A DNA stretch of 64,000 nt from Cepaea nemoralis (Eukaryota; Mollusca; Gastropoda; Stylommatophora; Helicidae), in contig JACEFZ010027769.1 of NCBI GenBank assembly GCA_014155875.1, positions 62,001 to 126,000 of the forward strand. The letters are read 5' to 3'. Below the pieces are notes generated by a model. That model was given only the letters and a program-made list of their open reading frames with translations. It was not told where the DNA came from and did no database searches. Positions within the stretch are counted from its first letter, which is position 1; the number at the start of each line of letters is the position of its first letter. Both the position numbers and the translations under genes were made by a program. Below, piece by piece: positions 18,275-29,934 of the stretch.

Positions 18275-20340
18275 ATGTATGAAGGGATAAAGAAAGCCTG
18301 TGGTCCAATAATCAAAAGAAGTGCACCGCTGAAAACCTTGACTGGAGAAATCATCACTGATAAGAAACAGCAGATGGATAGATGGGTTGAGCACTATTTA
18401 GAGCTTTACTCAAGTGAGACCAAACTAGAGGATGATGCCCTCAACGCCATAGAGGCCCTGCCAACTCTTGACCACCTGGACACACTTCCCACCATAACAG
18501 AAGTTAAGTGTGCTATAAATGAACTTGCATCTGGCAAGGCTCCAGGTAAGGATGGGATTCCAATAGAGGTAATCAGGAGTGGGCAAGACACACTCACTCT
18601 ACAGATCCACCAGCTAATAGAGCTATGCTGGCGAGAAGGACAAAGATTCAAGCATCATAACGCTGTACAAGAACAAGGGCGATCGGAGCGACTGTAACAA
18701 CTATAGGGGTATTTCACTTCTGTGTACTGTTGGGAAAGTATTTGCCAGAATTGTCCTGAGCAGACTTCAAGTAATGGGAGATCAAGTCTATCCCGATTCA
18801 CAGCTTGCGACAGAACCAGTCTAGCATTGATATGATATTCTCATTGCGACAAATGCAAGAAAAATGCCAGGAACAAAATCAACCACTGTTTATTGCCTTC
18901 ATCGACCTCACAAAGGCATTTGATTTGGTCAGTCGTGAGAGTCTGCTCAAGGCACTAAAGAAGATTGGCTGCCCACAAATCTTCTGTCCATTGTGGAATC
19001 GTTCCACACAGGCATGAAGGGTATAATCAAGTTTGATGGTGCAACTTCTGAAGAGTTTGAAATCAAGAGTGGAGTTAAGCAAGGTTGTGTACTAGCTCCC
19101 ACCCTCTTTGGAATATACTTTTCACTTCTACTGAAATATGCCTTTCGTGATCAGGATGGTGGTATATACATTCACTCATGCTCAGATGGCGGCCTCTACA
19201 ATGCTCAGAGATTGAAGGCCAAGACCAAAATTAGGAGGGTACTGATCAGAGAGTTGCTATTTACAGATGATGCTGCAGTTACGACCCACTCTGAGGAAGA
19301 ATTACAATGACCACTATGTGCATTCTCCAATGCTTGTTCTGAATTTGGTTTAACAATTAACAAAATGAAGCACAGATTATGTCACAAGGTGCACATGGGG
19401 TACCATCAATCTTTATTGACAACGCCGAACTGGAGATAGTAGACGACTTAAGATATCTAGGATCAGAGGTAAATAGCAAATTATCCCTAGATCAGGAAAT
19501 CAACATCAGGATTGGTAAGGTAGCAACAATAATGAACAGGTTAACAAAAAGAGTCTGGGAGAACAGGAAGCTTACTGCCAAAACAAAAGTCCTTGTCTAC
19601 CAAGCCTGTGTCCTTAGTACTCTTCTTTATGGCAGTGAAACCTGGACAACTTACTCACGCCAAGAGAAACGTTTAAACAGCTTTCATATGCGGTGTCTGT
19701 GAAGAATACTTGGTATTAAGTGGCAAGACAAAATCACAAATACTGAAGTATTGGAAAGATCAGGTTGTGTGACGGTGTATTCCATGCTCAGTCTTCGTAG
19801 ACTTAGATGGATAGGACATGTTGGGAGGAGGATGGTGGTAGGATACCAAAGGACATCTTTTATGGTGAATTACAGATGGGTAAGAGATCTCAGGGTCGGC
19901 CTCTACTACGATACAAAGATGTGTGTAAGCGGGACATGACTGATACAGACATTGATAATACACACTGGGAGCAAGTCACAGCTGAACGTGTTGTACAGAG
20001 ATATTAGAAATGAAATAAAGACAAAGGAGAAATTGATTGCAGATAAAGCACACACAGAGCATGTGAGACATAAGATGGTGCATGATGGTGGAAATGACCA
20101 TGTTTTCACATGCATCCACTGTGGACGAACATATACAGCGCGAATTGGCCTTATCAATCATATTCGCTACCGCCATGGGTAATAGTTATTAGGCCTTTTG
20201 GAAGCACAATGTACCAAACTATCGTCTGTCAAGATGGCAAGGTGCCAATGATATGTATTTATGGCAACTGGACAGCTACATATACAAATGTTAGTATATA
20301 TTTATGACACCTGATTGTCATTCAGACTTACAAAATGTAA
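18275..20340 (+). pseudogene. LINE RT half with C-terminal C2H2 finger, several frameshifts
   Basis: The plus strand starts with GIKKACGPIIKRSAPLKTL and VEHYLELYSSE, then LASGKAPGKDGIP. Next come NNYRGISLLCTVGKVFARI, motif A FIDLTKAFDLVSRESLL, motif B GVKQGCVLAPTLFGIYFS and motif C LLFTDDAAVTTHSEEELQ. Thumb sequence follows (LRYLGSEVN, LYGSETWTTYSRQEKRLNSF, LRRLRWIGHVGR), then IPKDIFYGELQMGKRSQGR and a final C2H2 finger (C-x2-C-x12-H-x4-H) ending near 20180. Frames change at about 18650, 18985, 19310, 19700 and 19850. The 3' UTR ends after the conserved TATCGTCTGTCAAGATGGCA. The matching endonuclease half of this family is at 29935-31907. Confidence 0.82.
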
Positions 20341-20467
20341 TTGTGTGATCACATCATAGACCAAGATCAGTAAACTGCTTCGGGACAAAGGTTCTACCCT
20401 GCTGCAGTTGTGATTGTTCTGACTATGTAGGTTGCTCCTGTGTGCCAAGTTTCTACTTTCATCATCA

Positions 20468-22141
20468 TCAAGTGCCGTGCCGGCTGGCGTAGGCGTTCAT
20501 GGCTCTCCATAGATCTCGGTCTTTGGTTCTCTGGATCAACTCTGCTGCTGATATTCCTCCATGCCACCGTCTCAATCCATCCAGCATCACTTCTCTTGGT
20601 CTACCTCTGCCTCTCTTCCCCTCGATCTTTCCAGTTGTTACGATGTTCTCCAATGCCTCTCTTCTCATCACATGACCGAGGAAAGCTGTTTGTCTCTGTC
20701 TTATTGTTGTATATAATGTTCTAGTTTCATTAGCCTGTTTCAGGCAGTCGTCGTTAGTTACTCTGGCAGTCCAAGGAATTCGCAACATTCGTCTCAGGAA
20801 CCACATCTCTGTTGCTTCTAATTTCTTCTTAATTTGTTCATTTACATTCCAAGATTCACTGCCATACAGCAAAACTGGTTCTACATAGCATTTCAGCACT
20901 CTCTTTCTTACATTCAGTGACAGTGACTTATTGCATAAGATACTCTTCATTTTATGAAATGCGGCTTTTGCCTGCCCTATTCTGCTCCTAATCTCTGTTG
21001 TACATCTTCCATCTGATGTTATAAATGCCCCTAGGTATCTAAAATTATCAACTTGGTTAAGGATTTTCCCTTCTATTTCTATGTCACATTTTGGTGTCAC
21101 CATTTTCTTTGATATTACCATTGTTACTGTTTTCTTGATATTCAAGTTGAGTCCTTTCCTTGCACTCTCTGTTACTACAACGTCTAATAATTGTTGTAGG
21201 TCTGTTGAATTATCCGCCACCAATACTGTGTCATCTGCATAGCGTATATTATTTATATTATAACCTCCAACTAGTATTCCTGGCATCTCTTTGATCTCTC
21301 TCATTATTACTTCGCTATACAGGGAGAAAAGATCTGGTGACAAGACACACCCTTGTCGTACTCCTAGCTTTATCTGTTCGTAACTACCCTCTTTATTTCC
21401 CATTTTAATTGCTGCTACTTGGTTCCAGTAAATATTCTTTATTATTCTTAAATCTTTTCCATCAGTGTTGATATCTTCCAACATTTTAATCAGTTCATCA
21501 TGTTTTACTTTATCAAATGCCTTAGTATAATCTATGAAGCACAAATATATGTCCCTCTGTTTCTCTATTGACCTTTCTATTAGTGTCCGCAATGTATAAA
21601 TTGCATTGTTTGTGCCCTTTCCTTCCACAAATCCATACTGTTCTTCACTAATTTCCATTTTTATTTTCTTTTTGGTTCTTCTCATTATGATTCTGAGTAG
21701 AAGCTTAGTGATATGGTTTATAAGGTTAATTGTACGAAAATCTTCACAATCAATTGCTCCTGGTCTTTTTGGTATAGCTATAAATACAGATTTCAGCATA
21801 TCACTGGGTAAATATCCACTGCTGTAAATATCATTCAACATTTTGGTTAATATATCTACTCCAAATTCTCCCAATACTTCTAATTCTTCTATTGTGATTT
21901 CATCTGGCCCAGCTGTTTTTCCTTTCTTCATACGTTTCATAGCGTCAGCGACTTCTTCTTTCAGAATAGGTGGACCTTCTAAGTTACTATCTTCTGTTAA
22001 TTCTGCCCTTTCTCCTTCATATAATTCTCTTATATACTCATTCCACCTCTTCATTATAGCATCTTCCTCTAATATTATCTTTCCTGTTTTTGACTTCAAA
22101 CACCCTGTATTTATTCTTATTTTTTTTTCCTGTAAGCTCAC
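20468..22141 (-). pseudogene. RTE-type LINE reverse transcriptase, open for 557 codons
   Basis: Uninterrupted frame with KRMKKGKTAGPDEITIEEL, FRTINLINHITKLLLRI, EEQYGFVEGKGTNNAIYTLR, motif A CFIDYTKAFDKVKHDEL, motif B GVRQGCVLSPDLFSLYSEVI, motif C IRYADDTVLVADN and FRYLGAFITSDGR. It continues with VLLYGSESWNVNEQIKKKLE, MWFLRRMLRIPWTARVTN, the tail block AFLGHVMRREALENIVTTGK and a C-terminus ending RHGT. The catalytic Asp residues are intact. It would lack the N-terminal endonuclease because of the frameshift near 22110, in a T-rich stretch. Confidence 0.87.
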
Positions 22142-22452
22142 TGATTTGTCTGTGCATATTTTTTGTATCTTTAATGGAATTTAATTCAATTTTTTTGCAT
22201 TGCTCGTTTAACCAACTTTCTTTAGCCTTCCCACATTTATCTTTTATTTCTTTATTTATCTTAGCGTATTCTTGTTTGTCATTTTTATACTGTTTTCTTT
22301 TGTCCATCAGGTTTAAGATATCTTCATTCATCCATTTTTTCTTAGCTATTTTGCCTCTCTCTGGTAATACTTCTTTGCTAGTTTGATGAATGGAGTCCCT
22401 TAACATTTCCCATTGTTCATCTATACTCTGTATTTTAGTTATTGCATTGTAC

Positions 22453-23570
22453 CTATTTTTCACAGTCACTGTATTGTTCTTGCATTTCTTTATCTATTTT
22501 TAGAACCTCTTTATTAAGTCTCATGTTCTTAATCATTTTTTTCCCTCTTTTTAATCTTACTTTTATTTGTCCACATAGTGGTACATGATCACTATTACAG
22601 TCAGCACCAGGCATTGTCTTTACATTAATTAAAGCATTTCTAAATCTTTTATTAATTAGTATGTAGTCAATTTGGTTGCGTATTTTCTTATCAGGGCTTA
22701 TCCATGTGTACAGTCGTCTTTTATGGTGTTTAAACCATGTGTTTCCAATTATCATATCATTGATATTTGCCCATTCTATTAGCTTTTCCCCTCTTTCATT
22801 TCTTGTACCTAAACCATAATTCCGCACTACATCCTCCATTTTTCCCTGTCCTACTTTTGCATTAAAATCACCAAGTATTATCTTTATTTCTTGTGATCCA
22901 CTTTGAGCCATCGCCATTTCTATTTCGTCGTAAAAGTGTTGTATTTCTTCATCACTACTGCTGGCTGTTGGTGCATATACTTGTATAATATTTTGTCTAT
23001 TGGTTTGCCTTTGATTTTTACCATAATAACTCTATCTGAAATACACCAGTATCCATTAATTGACTTGGCTGTTTTTTCATCTAATATTATTCCTACCCCT
23101 TTCTCATGTGTCTCCCCTCCAGAATAAATTATTGTTTGATTGTCAGCTATAATTTTGCCCGATCCCTTCCATCTCATCTCACTAACGCCTAGTATATTCA
23201 TTTTCATGCTATCCATCTCTCTTAGAACATTGGTCAACTTTCCTAGCTCATTTAATGTCCTAACATTCCATGTTCCTACTCTAAATTTATTTATTTTAGT
23301 TAAGATTTTGCCATCAGTAGCTGGATGACGGTCTGGTGTCACCTGTGGCTCATGACTGTCCCTACCGGACGAGGATGCCCTAAGACAGCCATTAACGTCC
23401 TTCACTAACTTTGATTTATGTTTTGCCATGAAGTCTTGGGAAGATAATGTGGTGGTTTCCCCTTGCCTTCCACATTCACATGGTGGTCTTTTTACCTCTG
23501 CTTTTGACAGCCATTTCCGACTGCAAGGACAAGTGAGTGCCCTGCTCTGCTCAGCTGCAGAGTTGTCCAC
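22453..23570 (-). pseudogene. RTE-type LINE endonuclease domain, frameshifted
   Basis: The first frame (23570 to 22920) has a Cys-containing N-terminus (ALTCPCSRKWLSKAEVKRP, PPCECGRQGE) of unknown role, then FRVGTWNVRTLNELGKL, LGVSEMRWKG and the start of a YAPT block. A one-base shift near 22990 moves to the frame with IIQVYAPTASSSDEEI, IKIILGDFNAKVG, the hydrophobic linker, NQIDYILINKRF and CNSDHVPL. These are the Asn, Glu, Asp and His blocks of an AP-like endonuclease, which nicks target DNA. A third frame (22038-22469) continues the basic linker to the RT. Confidence 0.8.
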
Positions 23571-23689
23571 TTATTCCGGTGGATACTCGGTCCCCAGAGC
23601 TGTGTTAGCCACACCGTAGTGTGTTTCCATCCTCTACCGCGTGGAGGTGCAGTTGGGATTTTCCCTTCATAAAGTTATGGTCTCTGACC

Positions 23690-24135
23690 AAAACTCTCCA
23701 GTACTTTTAGAGGTGACAAAATCTGGAGTTTTGTGGGGTTGCTCCTATGTGATAAGTTTACACTCTTCTGTGACAATCTGGAGTTTTGTGGGGTTGCTTC
23801 TATGTGATAAGTTTACTCTTCTGTGACAATCTGGAGTTTTGTGAGGTTGCTCCTATGTGATAAGTTTACACTCTTCTGTGACAATCTGGAGTCTTGTAGA
23901 GTTGCTCTTGAGTGCCAAGTTTTGACTCTATCTCTGACATAATCTGGAGTCATATAGGGTTGTTCCTGTGTGTCAAGTTTCCACTCTATCTGTGACAAAA
24001 GTTAAGAGTCTTGCAGGATTGTTCCTGGGTGCCACATTTCCACTCTGTCACAAAATCTAGTGTCTTGTAGGGTTACTCCTGTGTGCCAAGTTGCCACTCT
24101 ATGACAAAATCTGGAGTCTTGTAAGATGTGCTTTC
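23690..24135. repeat. Minisatellite, about 56-58 bp unit
   Basis: About eight diverging copies with ATCTGGAGTTTTGTGGGGTT and TGATAAGTTTACACTCTTCT. Intronic. Confidence 0.85.
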
Positions 24136-24164
24136 AGGGTGTGAGTATGATATCAAAGGCAGTC

Positions 24165-24480
24165 TAGAAAAATGATGGCATGGTGAGATTTGTGATCAAC
24201 TGGAGATGTGAGATTTGTGATCAACTGGAGACATGGGGAGATTTGTGATCAGCTGGAGACATGGTGAGATTTGTGATCAGATGGAAACATGGGGAGATAT
24301 ATGATCAGCTGGAGACATGGTGAGATTTGTGATCAGCCTGAGACATGAGAAGATATGCGAGATCAGCCTGAGCACGTGGAGATTTGTGATCAACTAACAA
24401 CTTGGATAGATTATTTGGGCAGCTGAAAATATTTGAGCGGAAGATTTGTGGGCAGTTGGAGACAAGGGGAGATGTCAATG
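24165..24480. repeat. Minisatellite, about 27-30 bp unit
   Basis: Roughly ten copies of GAGATTTGTGATCAGCTGGA with ACATGG between them, 230 bases from the large host exon. Confidence 0.85.
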
Positions 24481-24709
24481 AGTGTGGTGTGTCAGCAAAG
24501 TGATCAGTACTGTTTTGTATGAACACTGTCTTGTACTGTTGCAGTGAACATTTCTGTACATGTATCCTAGTCAGACCCATACAGACACCGACCAACACAG
24601 ACATTATGACACCCGAGTGCTGTGATGTTGGTTCTTGGCTCAAGTCAACTCAGACGTACAGAAAACAAGACAAATACACTGAATCCAACAATTTAACAGA
24701 CAAACTGAC

Positions 24710-26706
24710 CTTGAGTTTGGCATCATCCTCCGCTTGGTAACATTCTTTCAATCTGTCAAGTTCATCTTGAGCTCTGTTATCATGATGACTCCTCTCACGT
24801 TTCCATTCTTCTTGCATGCTTTGCACTTGTTTCCTCACATCCTCCTGTATTTCCCTGAATTCATTGTCCTTTGCTTCCTCCATCTTCATTTCTAGCTCAC
24901 TCTTTGTCTCTTGCAGGCTCCACTGCTTGTGTGAATAAAGTGCTTTTATAATTTCTTCTATCTCTTTCAGAAGTTTTTGTCTTTCCTCCTTTTTCCAGGC
25001 CATCTTCTGCTGTTCAACTTGTGTCTGTATTGCCTTAACTCTTGCGTTTAGTTCAACAACAAATTTCTTATTTAACTTGTCTACTTCTATCTGTACTATT
25101 TTCATTGCTTCTTCTTTCTTCTCAACATCAAACTGTTCTTTATAGGACTGCCATTCTTGTATATTCTCCTGCTCCCTTTTCATCCTTTCTTCTTCTTTCT
25201 TTATCCTATCCAGTTTGCTTCTCTTCTTCTCTCCTTCTTCATTCATCTTCTCCAGCTGTTTTCTATCCCTCTCCTTTGCTCCATTTAACTTCTCCAGTCT
25301 TTCTCTCATCTTCTTTTCCTCCTTCTTGATTTGATACTCAACTCGTTTGATTTCTGTGTTGAAATACTCTTGTGCTTCCAGAAACCACTTCTCTCTCTGT
25401 TCCTTGATCTGTTTATCTGAGCTGCTAACCTTCATCTGTACAACTTCCTTCTGTAACTGCTCAACAACCAGCTTATAATGCTCATTCTCTTTCTTTAATG
25501 TCTCTGTCAGTTCACGAGCCTTGTCAGCGTCAGACTTCTGCAAACTAAGTTCTTTCTCTAACTGTCTGATTACATTTTGATGTTCTGCTTTCAAACTGGA
25601 AATTTCAGTGTTAAATGTTTCTTTCAGCTTTCTTTTATCTTTCGCCTGACGCAAACACAAATTCACGATTTCATCACTCTTCTCCTCTTCTATTTGTTTC
25701 ACTTTCCTCTCCAATGTTGCCTTCTCTGTGATATATTTCTCCTCAAGCAAAAAAATTTCATGTTTCATTCTGTCCCTAAGGGAAAATGTGTCTCCTACAG
25801 ATGTTGATTCACCTGGTTTTGTTTCTTTATCTGATATGAACTTATTATATTCATCAATAATCTTTTGTAGCTCCACGTTTTTATGTTGATATTCACATAT
25901 TGTTTCACGAAGAACACATTTATGTTTTTCATCTGCTTGTTTCAAAGCTTGCTCATGCTGTTTCACAGTAGTTTCCATCCTTATTTTCCACCGGTCCTCT
26001 TTCTCTTTCAGGAAGTCCCGCACAGCTTGAAATATCACTTCTCGTAATCTCACTGAAATCTCAGATTCTTTCTGATGCTGTTGCTTCAGTTCACTAACCT
26101 CCCTGTTACATTTTTGTTTTGTTGTGTGAAGCAATGATTCTAACTTTTTAATGTGCTCTGTCAATTCCTCAGGGCTGGCTTCCAACAAATCATGATGATA
26201 ACATTCAAAATCAGTGACACTCTTGTCAGAATCTGCCACGTGATTGTGGTTTCTAGAAACTTTCTTTAAGACAACTTCATTCTGCTCCTGAATTATCATC
26301 TCCAGCTCTCGTAACTTTGCATCTTTCTCTTTCATGATCATCTCCAGAATATGCAGCTTACTTGGTAGATCTGATTCTTGGAAACTTTGTGGGAGATGTG
26401 CTACAGAACAGTGTTTATTGACCAGAGAGGCAGCAGACTGTTTGTACATCTCTGCCAGTTTCCCTTGAAACTCCCGCATCTGTCTGTCATATTTCACTGC
26501 AACATCACTGATCTCCTCATTGTGTTTTTCCGTCAACGTCTTCATTTTAGTTTGGTAATCCAGCTTTGAATCTTCGGCATGTTTCTGAAATATCAACTTC
26601 TCACTGACTGCTACATCCAGTTTATGTTTGTACTCAGAAAGTTCATCATTTATCCTAGATATTTTCAATTCATAGGCGGTTATTTCTGAAATCCAATGTT
26701 GGATAT
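24710..26706 (-). CDS. Large coiled-coil exon of the host gene (665 codons)
   Basis: A 1,997-base minus-strand exon with acceptor TTATTTGTTTCAG before 26706 and donor CTCAAG/GTCAGT after 24710. It enters with two bases of a split codon (IQHWISEITAYELK) and leaves in phase 0. Nearly the whole length is predicted coiled coil: long Lys/Glu/Gln-rich helices such as RDRMKHEIFLLEEKYITEKA, KLKETFNTEISSLKAEHQN and IKKEEKKMRERLEKLNGAKE, with few prolines. A short break occurs near KVSRNHNHVADSDKSVTDFE. No motor, zinc or enzymatic motif is visible. Proteins of this look are often centrosomal, ciliary or cytoskeletal scaffolds. That is a guess from composition and I cannot name the gene. Four upstream exons join in phase. 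Confidence 0.85.
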
Positions 26707-26860
26707 CTGAAACAAATAAGAAGTTCCATTGTTGTATATTTGAAACAAATCAAATGAAAAGTTCTACTACTGAATATCTGAAACAAATGAAAAGAAGTTC
26801 CTTTGTTGTAAATCTAAAACAAAACAAATGAAAAGATAAAAAACAATAGATTGCATGATT
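26701..26860. repeat. Tandem duplication of the intron 3' splice region
   Basis: Three copies of about 45 bases, each with ATCTGAAACAAAT and AAGTTCC(A/T)TTGTTG-like parts. Copy 1 contains the acceptor used by the large exon, and copy 3 keeps an intact TTTCATTTGTTTCAG on the minus strand near 26780. Confidence 0.7.
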
Positions 26861-26864
26861 TATT

Positions 26865-26940
26865 GCCTGGCATATTTTGCTGTATCTCATCAGGTACATA
26901 CTGCAGAAATCACACAACATAAACTAAAGTAATTAGATCA
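26865..26940 (-). mobile_element. Penelope-like 3' UTR fragment
   Basis: Minus strand GTTGTGTGATTTCTGCAGTA and TGTACCTGATGAGATACAGC match 2835-2875. The hammerhead-like GAAA is changed to CAAAA here. Confidence 0.55.
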
Positions 26941-27450
26941 ATCCTGCATGGCTGAACGCCTCTAAGTCAACATATTTCAGATGTGAGAGCCTGCACAGAG
27001 GTAAGATGCTGAGCCGGCAGCATCTGCAGACTACCTCATGAGCGTTTTTCAAAGGTGGGAAAAAATGTCCCAGTCGCACGCAATGGTTATGATGTATGTC
27101 CGTATCAAAATCTCATTGAGTGAGCGTAATGAAAGGTGGTACCAAAAAAATGGAACACTTGGCTAGCGAATCCATTATGTGGAAGTCCAAAGCGAAAGCT
27201 TGCTGAGTGGATGTCGTCTGGTTTGCACGGGGAGCTGCCAGTAGCGAACGAAATGCCCAATATGCGGAAGTGAGGAAACGAAGCAGCCATGCACAGGATG
27301 AGACTATTCCTTGGGTGTGAGCCCAGTACCAGAGTGCTATATGTCGGCTCTGCAATTATGGAAGCCTCCTTGGATGGCGGATAATGCCCATGGTCTGCCC
27401 CTGCCTTCCCTAAGGGTTGACCGTGATGTCCTCTGTCATTCTAACTTGAC
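26941..27450. other. No gene recognised
   Basis: Intronic, less AT-rich than its surroundings at 27030-27450, with open frames on both strands but no motif. It could be decayed Penelope sequence. Confidence 0.35.
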
Positions 27451-27454
27451 CAGC

Positions 27455-27676
27455 TGGGATGTGGATGACACCACAACAGTAATTTCAATTACTGCAATCC
27501 AAAATTACCTAGAGATACATTCGAACTGGTGGAATTATTGGATACAATAGACACAGATAATGAACAAATGATATCCATGGATATAGCCTCCCTATTAAAC
27601 AATGTCCCATTATATAAGGCAGTAAAAAAGACAGTAAAAAATAATAGGTGAACACATTAAAGACAAATATATTAAA
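27455..27676 (+). pseudogene. Penelope-like RT, N-terminal piece
   Basis: The plus strand encodes DTIDTDNEQMISMDIASLLN and NVPLYKAVKKTVKN, matching the Penelope RT motif A block (usually SLDVxSLFTNVP). The reading continues after the inserted LINE tail at 28010, so this is the left part of one interrupted element. Its second catalytic region and upstream domain are missing. Confidence 0.6.
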
Positions 27677-28009
27677 CTAGACAGACAGAAAAACCAATGA
27701 ACAAGTCCTTCAAGAAACAAATGAAGATCGTAAACTAATTAGAGACATTAGATGTAGACAGTCAAAATTTTTTGGGCATGTTATGAGAAGAAATGATTTG
27801 GAGAACTTGGTGACAACTGGCAAGATTGAAGGGAACAGACCAAGGGAAGACTTTGAAGTAAATACCTGGATGGCTTGGCCTTGTGGCATGGTCGAGACAG
27901 AAACACGGAGCTGATCCACGACTCTGGTGATCGAGTGAGATGGCAAAACATGACCGCCCACGCTTACCGGCATGGCACATGATGGATGGATGGATCTAAA
28001 AAAAAAAAA
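27677..28009 (+). mobile_element. RTE-type LINE 3' end inserted in the Penelope RT
   Basis: The plus strand encodes FFGHVMRRNDLENLVTTGKI, then a degenerate tail region ending in RHGT-like codons and (ATGG)n at 27977-27990, followed by a short A run at about 27997-28008. It matches family B copies such as 49030-49345. The element is strongly 5' truncated and separates two halves of a Penelope reading frame. Confidence 0.78.
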
Positions 28010-28530
28010 AGTCATACCGCCAAATTGGCAGAGTGGCCATGGGGAGTCCTCTTGATCCTATTCTAGTGGACATCTTCATGACACATTTAGAAGAAAAGTG
28101 ATTCTCAGACTATAACAACTTGGTCGTTATGTGGACGATATAATAATTATCACCACAGACGAGCTACAAGCAACATCGTTCCAGGCCATAATGAACCAGA
28201 CGCACAAGAACATGTCTCTATCTATGGAACACAAACACAACCAAGCGTCGCCATTCCTACATATTCTAATGAGACTTAGAGCAGATAGTACAAATAAAAG
28301 ATTGGTGTATTGCAAAGAAACACGAACTGGCCAATACCTATATTTCCACAGCTTCACACCCAACCAGTACAAACCTGGCTTAGTACGGACCCTGTTTGAC
28401 CGTGCCAGGAAGATATGCACCCAGGACACACTGACAGAGGAATTTGCAACTCTGAAGAATGTCTTTACACCTGAATGGGTACTCCACTTTATTTATAAAG
28501 CACCATTGCCAACAGCCAAAACCAAAAACT
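28010..28530 (+). pseudogene. Penelope-like RT, C-terminal piece
   Basis: YRQIGRVAMGSPLDPILVDI (motif B) with FMTHLEEK is followed by a TGA at 28100. In a shifted frame come VDDIIIITTDELQATSF (motif C with YVDD-like Asp pair), MEHKHNQASPFLHILMRL and FHSFTPNQYKPGLVRTLFDR. The block order and the PNQYKPGLVRTLF motif are typical of Penelope RTs. No GIY-YIG domain follows; the sequence becomes unrecognisable after about 28530. Confidence 0.8.
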
Positions 28531-29095
28531 GATGAAACACCAGTCCCTAAACTCAAGGTATTTATCCAGGGAGACTGGCAAGAGGGAAAGCTAATCCACA
28601 CACAAACATCAATCCAATACACAAGAAGTAGTAGCACTGGTACAGGCAAGGCTTCAGTTCAAAGTCAGCAACATAAACAAAAGATGGCATTCAAAACAAG
28701 AATAGTCATTCTTCTTTTTCCTTAGGAGGGAAGTGCACCAGACCGAGGTACACACCTCACAGATTGGCTTGTTTAACTTTGCCATGCATTTTGCTTCCTA
28801 TAGAAAGAGCCAAATTAACAGGATCTATCTACCCGTGGCTAGCTTGAACTTTCCAACAATTTGGTCCTGGCACACAGCCTTCATTGCAACTTTCAACTGA
28901 GATTAAATGTTTAGTGTTCCCAAAGTGTACACAGGACCTCCTGTTTTTTGCTCTCATCTGAGAGGATAGGTATCTGATCTTACTACCCAGCAGATCAGGG
29001 AGCCATGTGATATTACCAGAAAGCAACAATTGCTGTAAACATGCCCAGCTTCATGCTGAGCTACACACCTGGTCACTTATGAGTCAGGCACTGTA
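28531..29095. other. No gene recognised
   Basis: Intronic. A plus frame is open to 28725 with Gln/Ser/Thr-rich sequence of unknown origin. The rest is closed. Confidence 0.35.
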
Positions 29096-29104
29096 ACCTC
29101 ACAG

Positions 29105-29235
29105 CCATAGCTTCTCTTTATATAACCCAAATATGATGATAGATGAACATATGACGATAGATGAACATATGATGATAGATGACAATATGATTTTAGATGA
29201 AAATATGATTTTAGATAAAAATATGATGATAAATG
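29105..29235. repeat. 18-bp ATGATGATAGATGAACAT-type tandem repeat
   Basis: About six diverging units, later ones with TTTTAG in place of GATGATAG. Confidence 0.8.
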
Positions 29236-29392
29236 GAAATTCCAAATATCTCATCCTACTCAAGAACATATAAAAGCACATACATATTTGTCTGTGTACT
29301 GCATGCACAACAGAAGAATAAAGTGAAGACAAGTTACTGTGTAGCTATACCAGTTGTGAAATGTGAAGAAATAAAACTGGTTTGGGAATTAC

Positions 29393-29492
29393 CTGTCTCA
29401 TGCTCCTTTTCCCACTGCTTCTTGGCGTCTGCCAGGGCCTGGTCAAGCTCAGCCTGAGATCCTGCTGTACATGCCAGCTTGTCTTGTGATAT
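29393..29492 (-). CDS. Host coiled-coil gene exon
   Basis: 100 bases on the minus strand, acceptor CCTGGTTCTGTCAG and donor GACAG/GTAATT. It reads ISQDKLACTAGSQAELDQA and LADAKKQWEKEHET from phase 0 to phase 1. The single leftover G pairs with the first two bases (AT) of the 26706 exon to give Asp, so the join is in frame. It marks the start of the long coiled coil. Confidence 0.85.
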
Positions 29493-29499
29493 CTGACAG

Positions 29500-29930
29500 A
29501 ACCAGGGGTGAAAGGAGGGTTAGCTTCATTTCACCATTTCGTTAGTTAGTTAGTTGCAGTTACAACTTCACGGCAAAGGGTCACCCCATAATGCTCCATT
29601 CCTGTGTCAGTGAATATCACACAAAATGCTCCTCACTGCCCCATGTGAACAGTGGAACAGACAGGAGTCTCCACACACTAACAGGCCAGGCATCCACCAC
29701 TAACTTGTCAAACATGGTTTCTTCTTCATCGTTCAACCAATATTTTTTGTTTGTTTCAGACATAATTGCGTTGTGTCAGTTTACAGCAAATCTGTGTTAT
29801 TTACACCTTTCGACCAACACATCCCACCTTTGCAGGCATTTGTTGAAAAGGTTAGCCATCAGGGTAAACATGGTTTGATTCTCAGTACAGCTGTAAATTC
29901 TTAACTAAATAAAGAAAAGACAAGACTTCA
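29500..29930. other. Intron, no gene recognised
   Basis: Contains a short TTAGT tandem at 29540. Otherwise unremarkable. Confidence 0.35.
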
Positions 29931-29934
29931 ATTC

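Larger units (their letters stand above)
20455..23640 (-). mobile_element. Nearly full-length RTE-type LINE (family A)
   Basis: Minus-strand element with endonuclease (22.45-23.57 kb) and RT (20.47-22.14 kb) separated by only three frameshifts. The 3' end follows the stop codon directly with (TGA/ATG)n repeats at 20455-20467, the tail type of RTE elements. It lies in an intron of the host gene in the same orientation. Confidence 0.82.

Noticed and set aside
22090..22386. Plus-strand Phe/Leu-rich ORFs over 20.4-23.6 kb
   Set aside because: They are antisense shadows of the Lys-rich RTE coding sequence on the minus strand.
27311..27550. Plus-strand ORF as a separate gene
   Set aside because: No recognisable domain; its right end runs next to decayed Penelope RT sequence in another frame.
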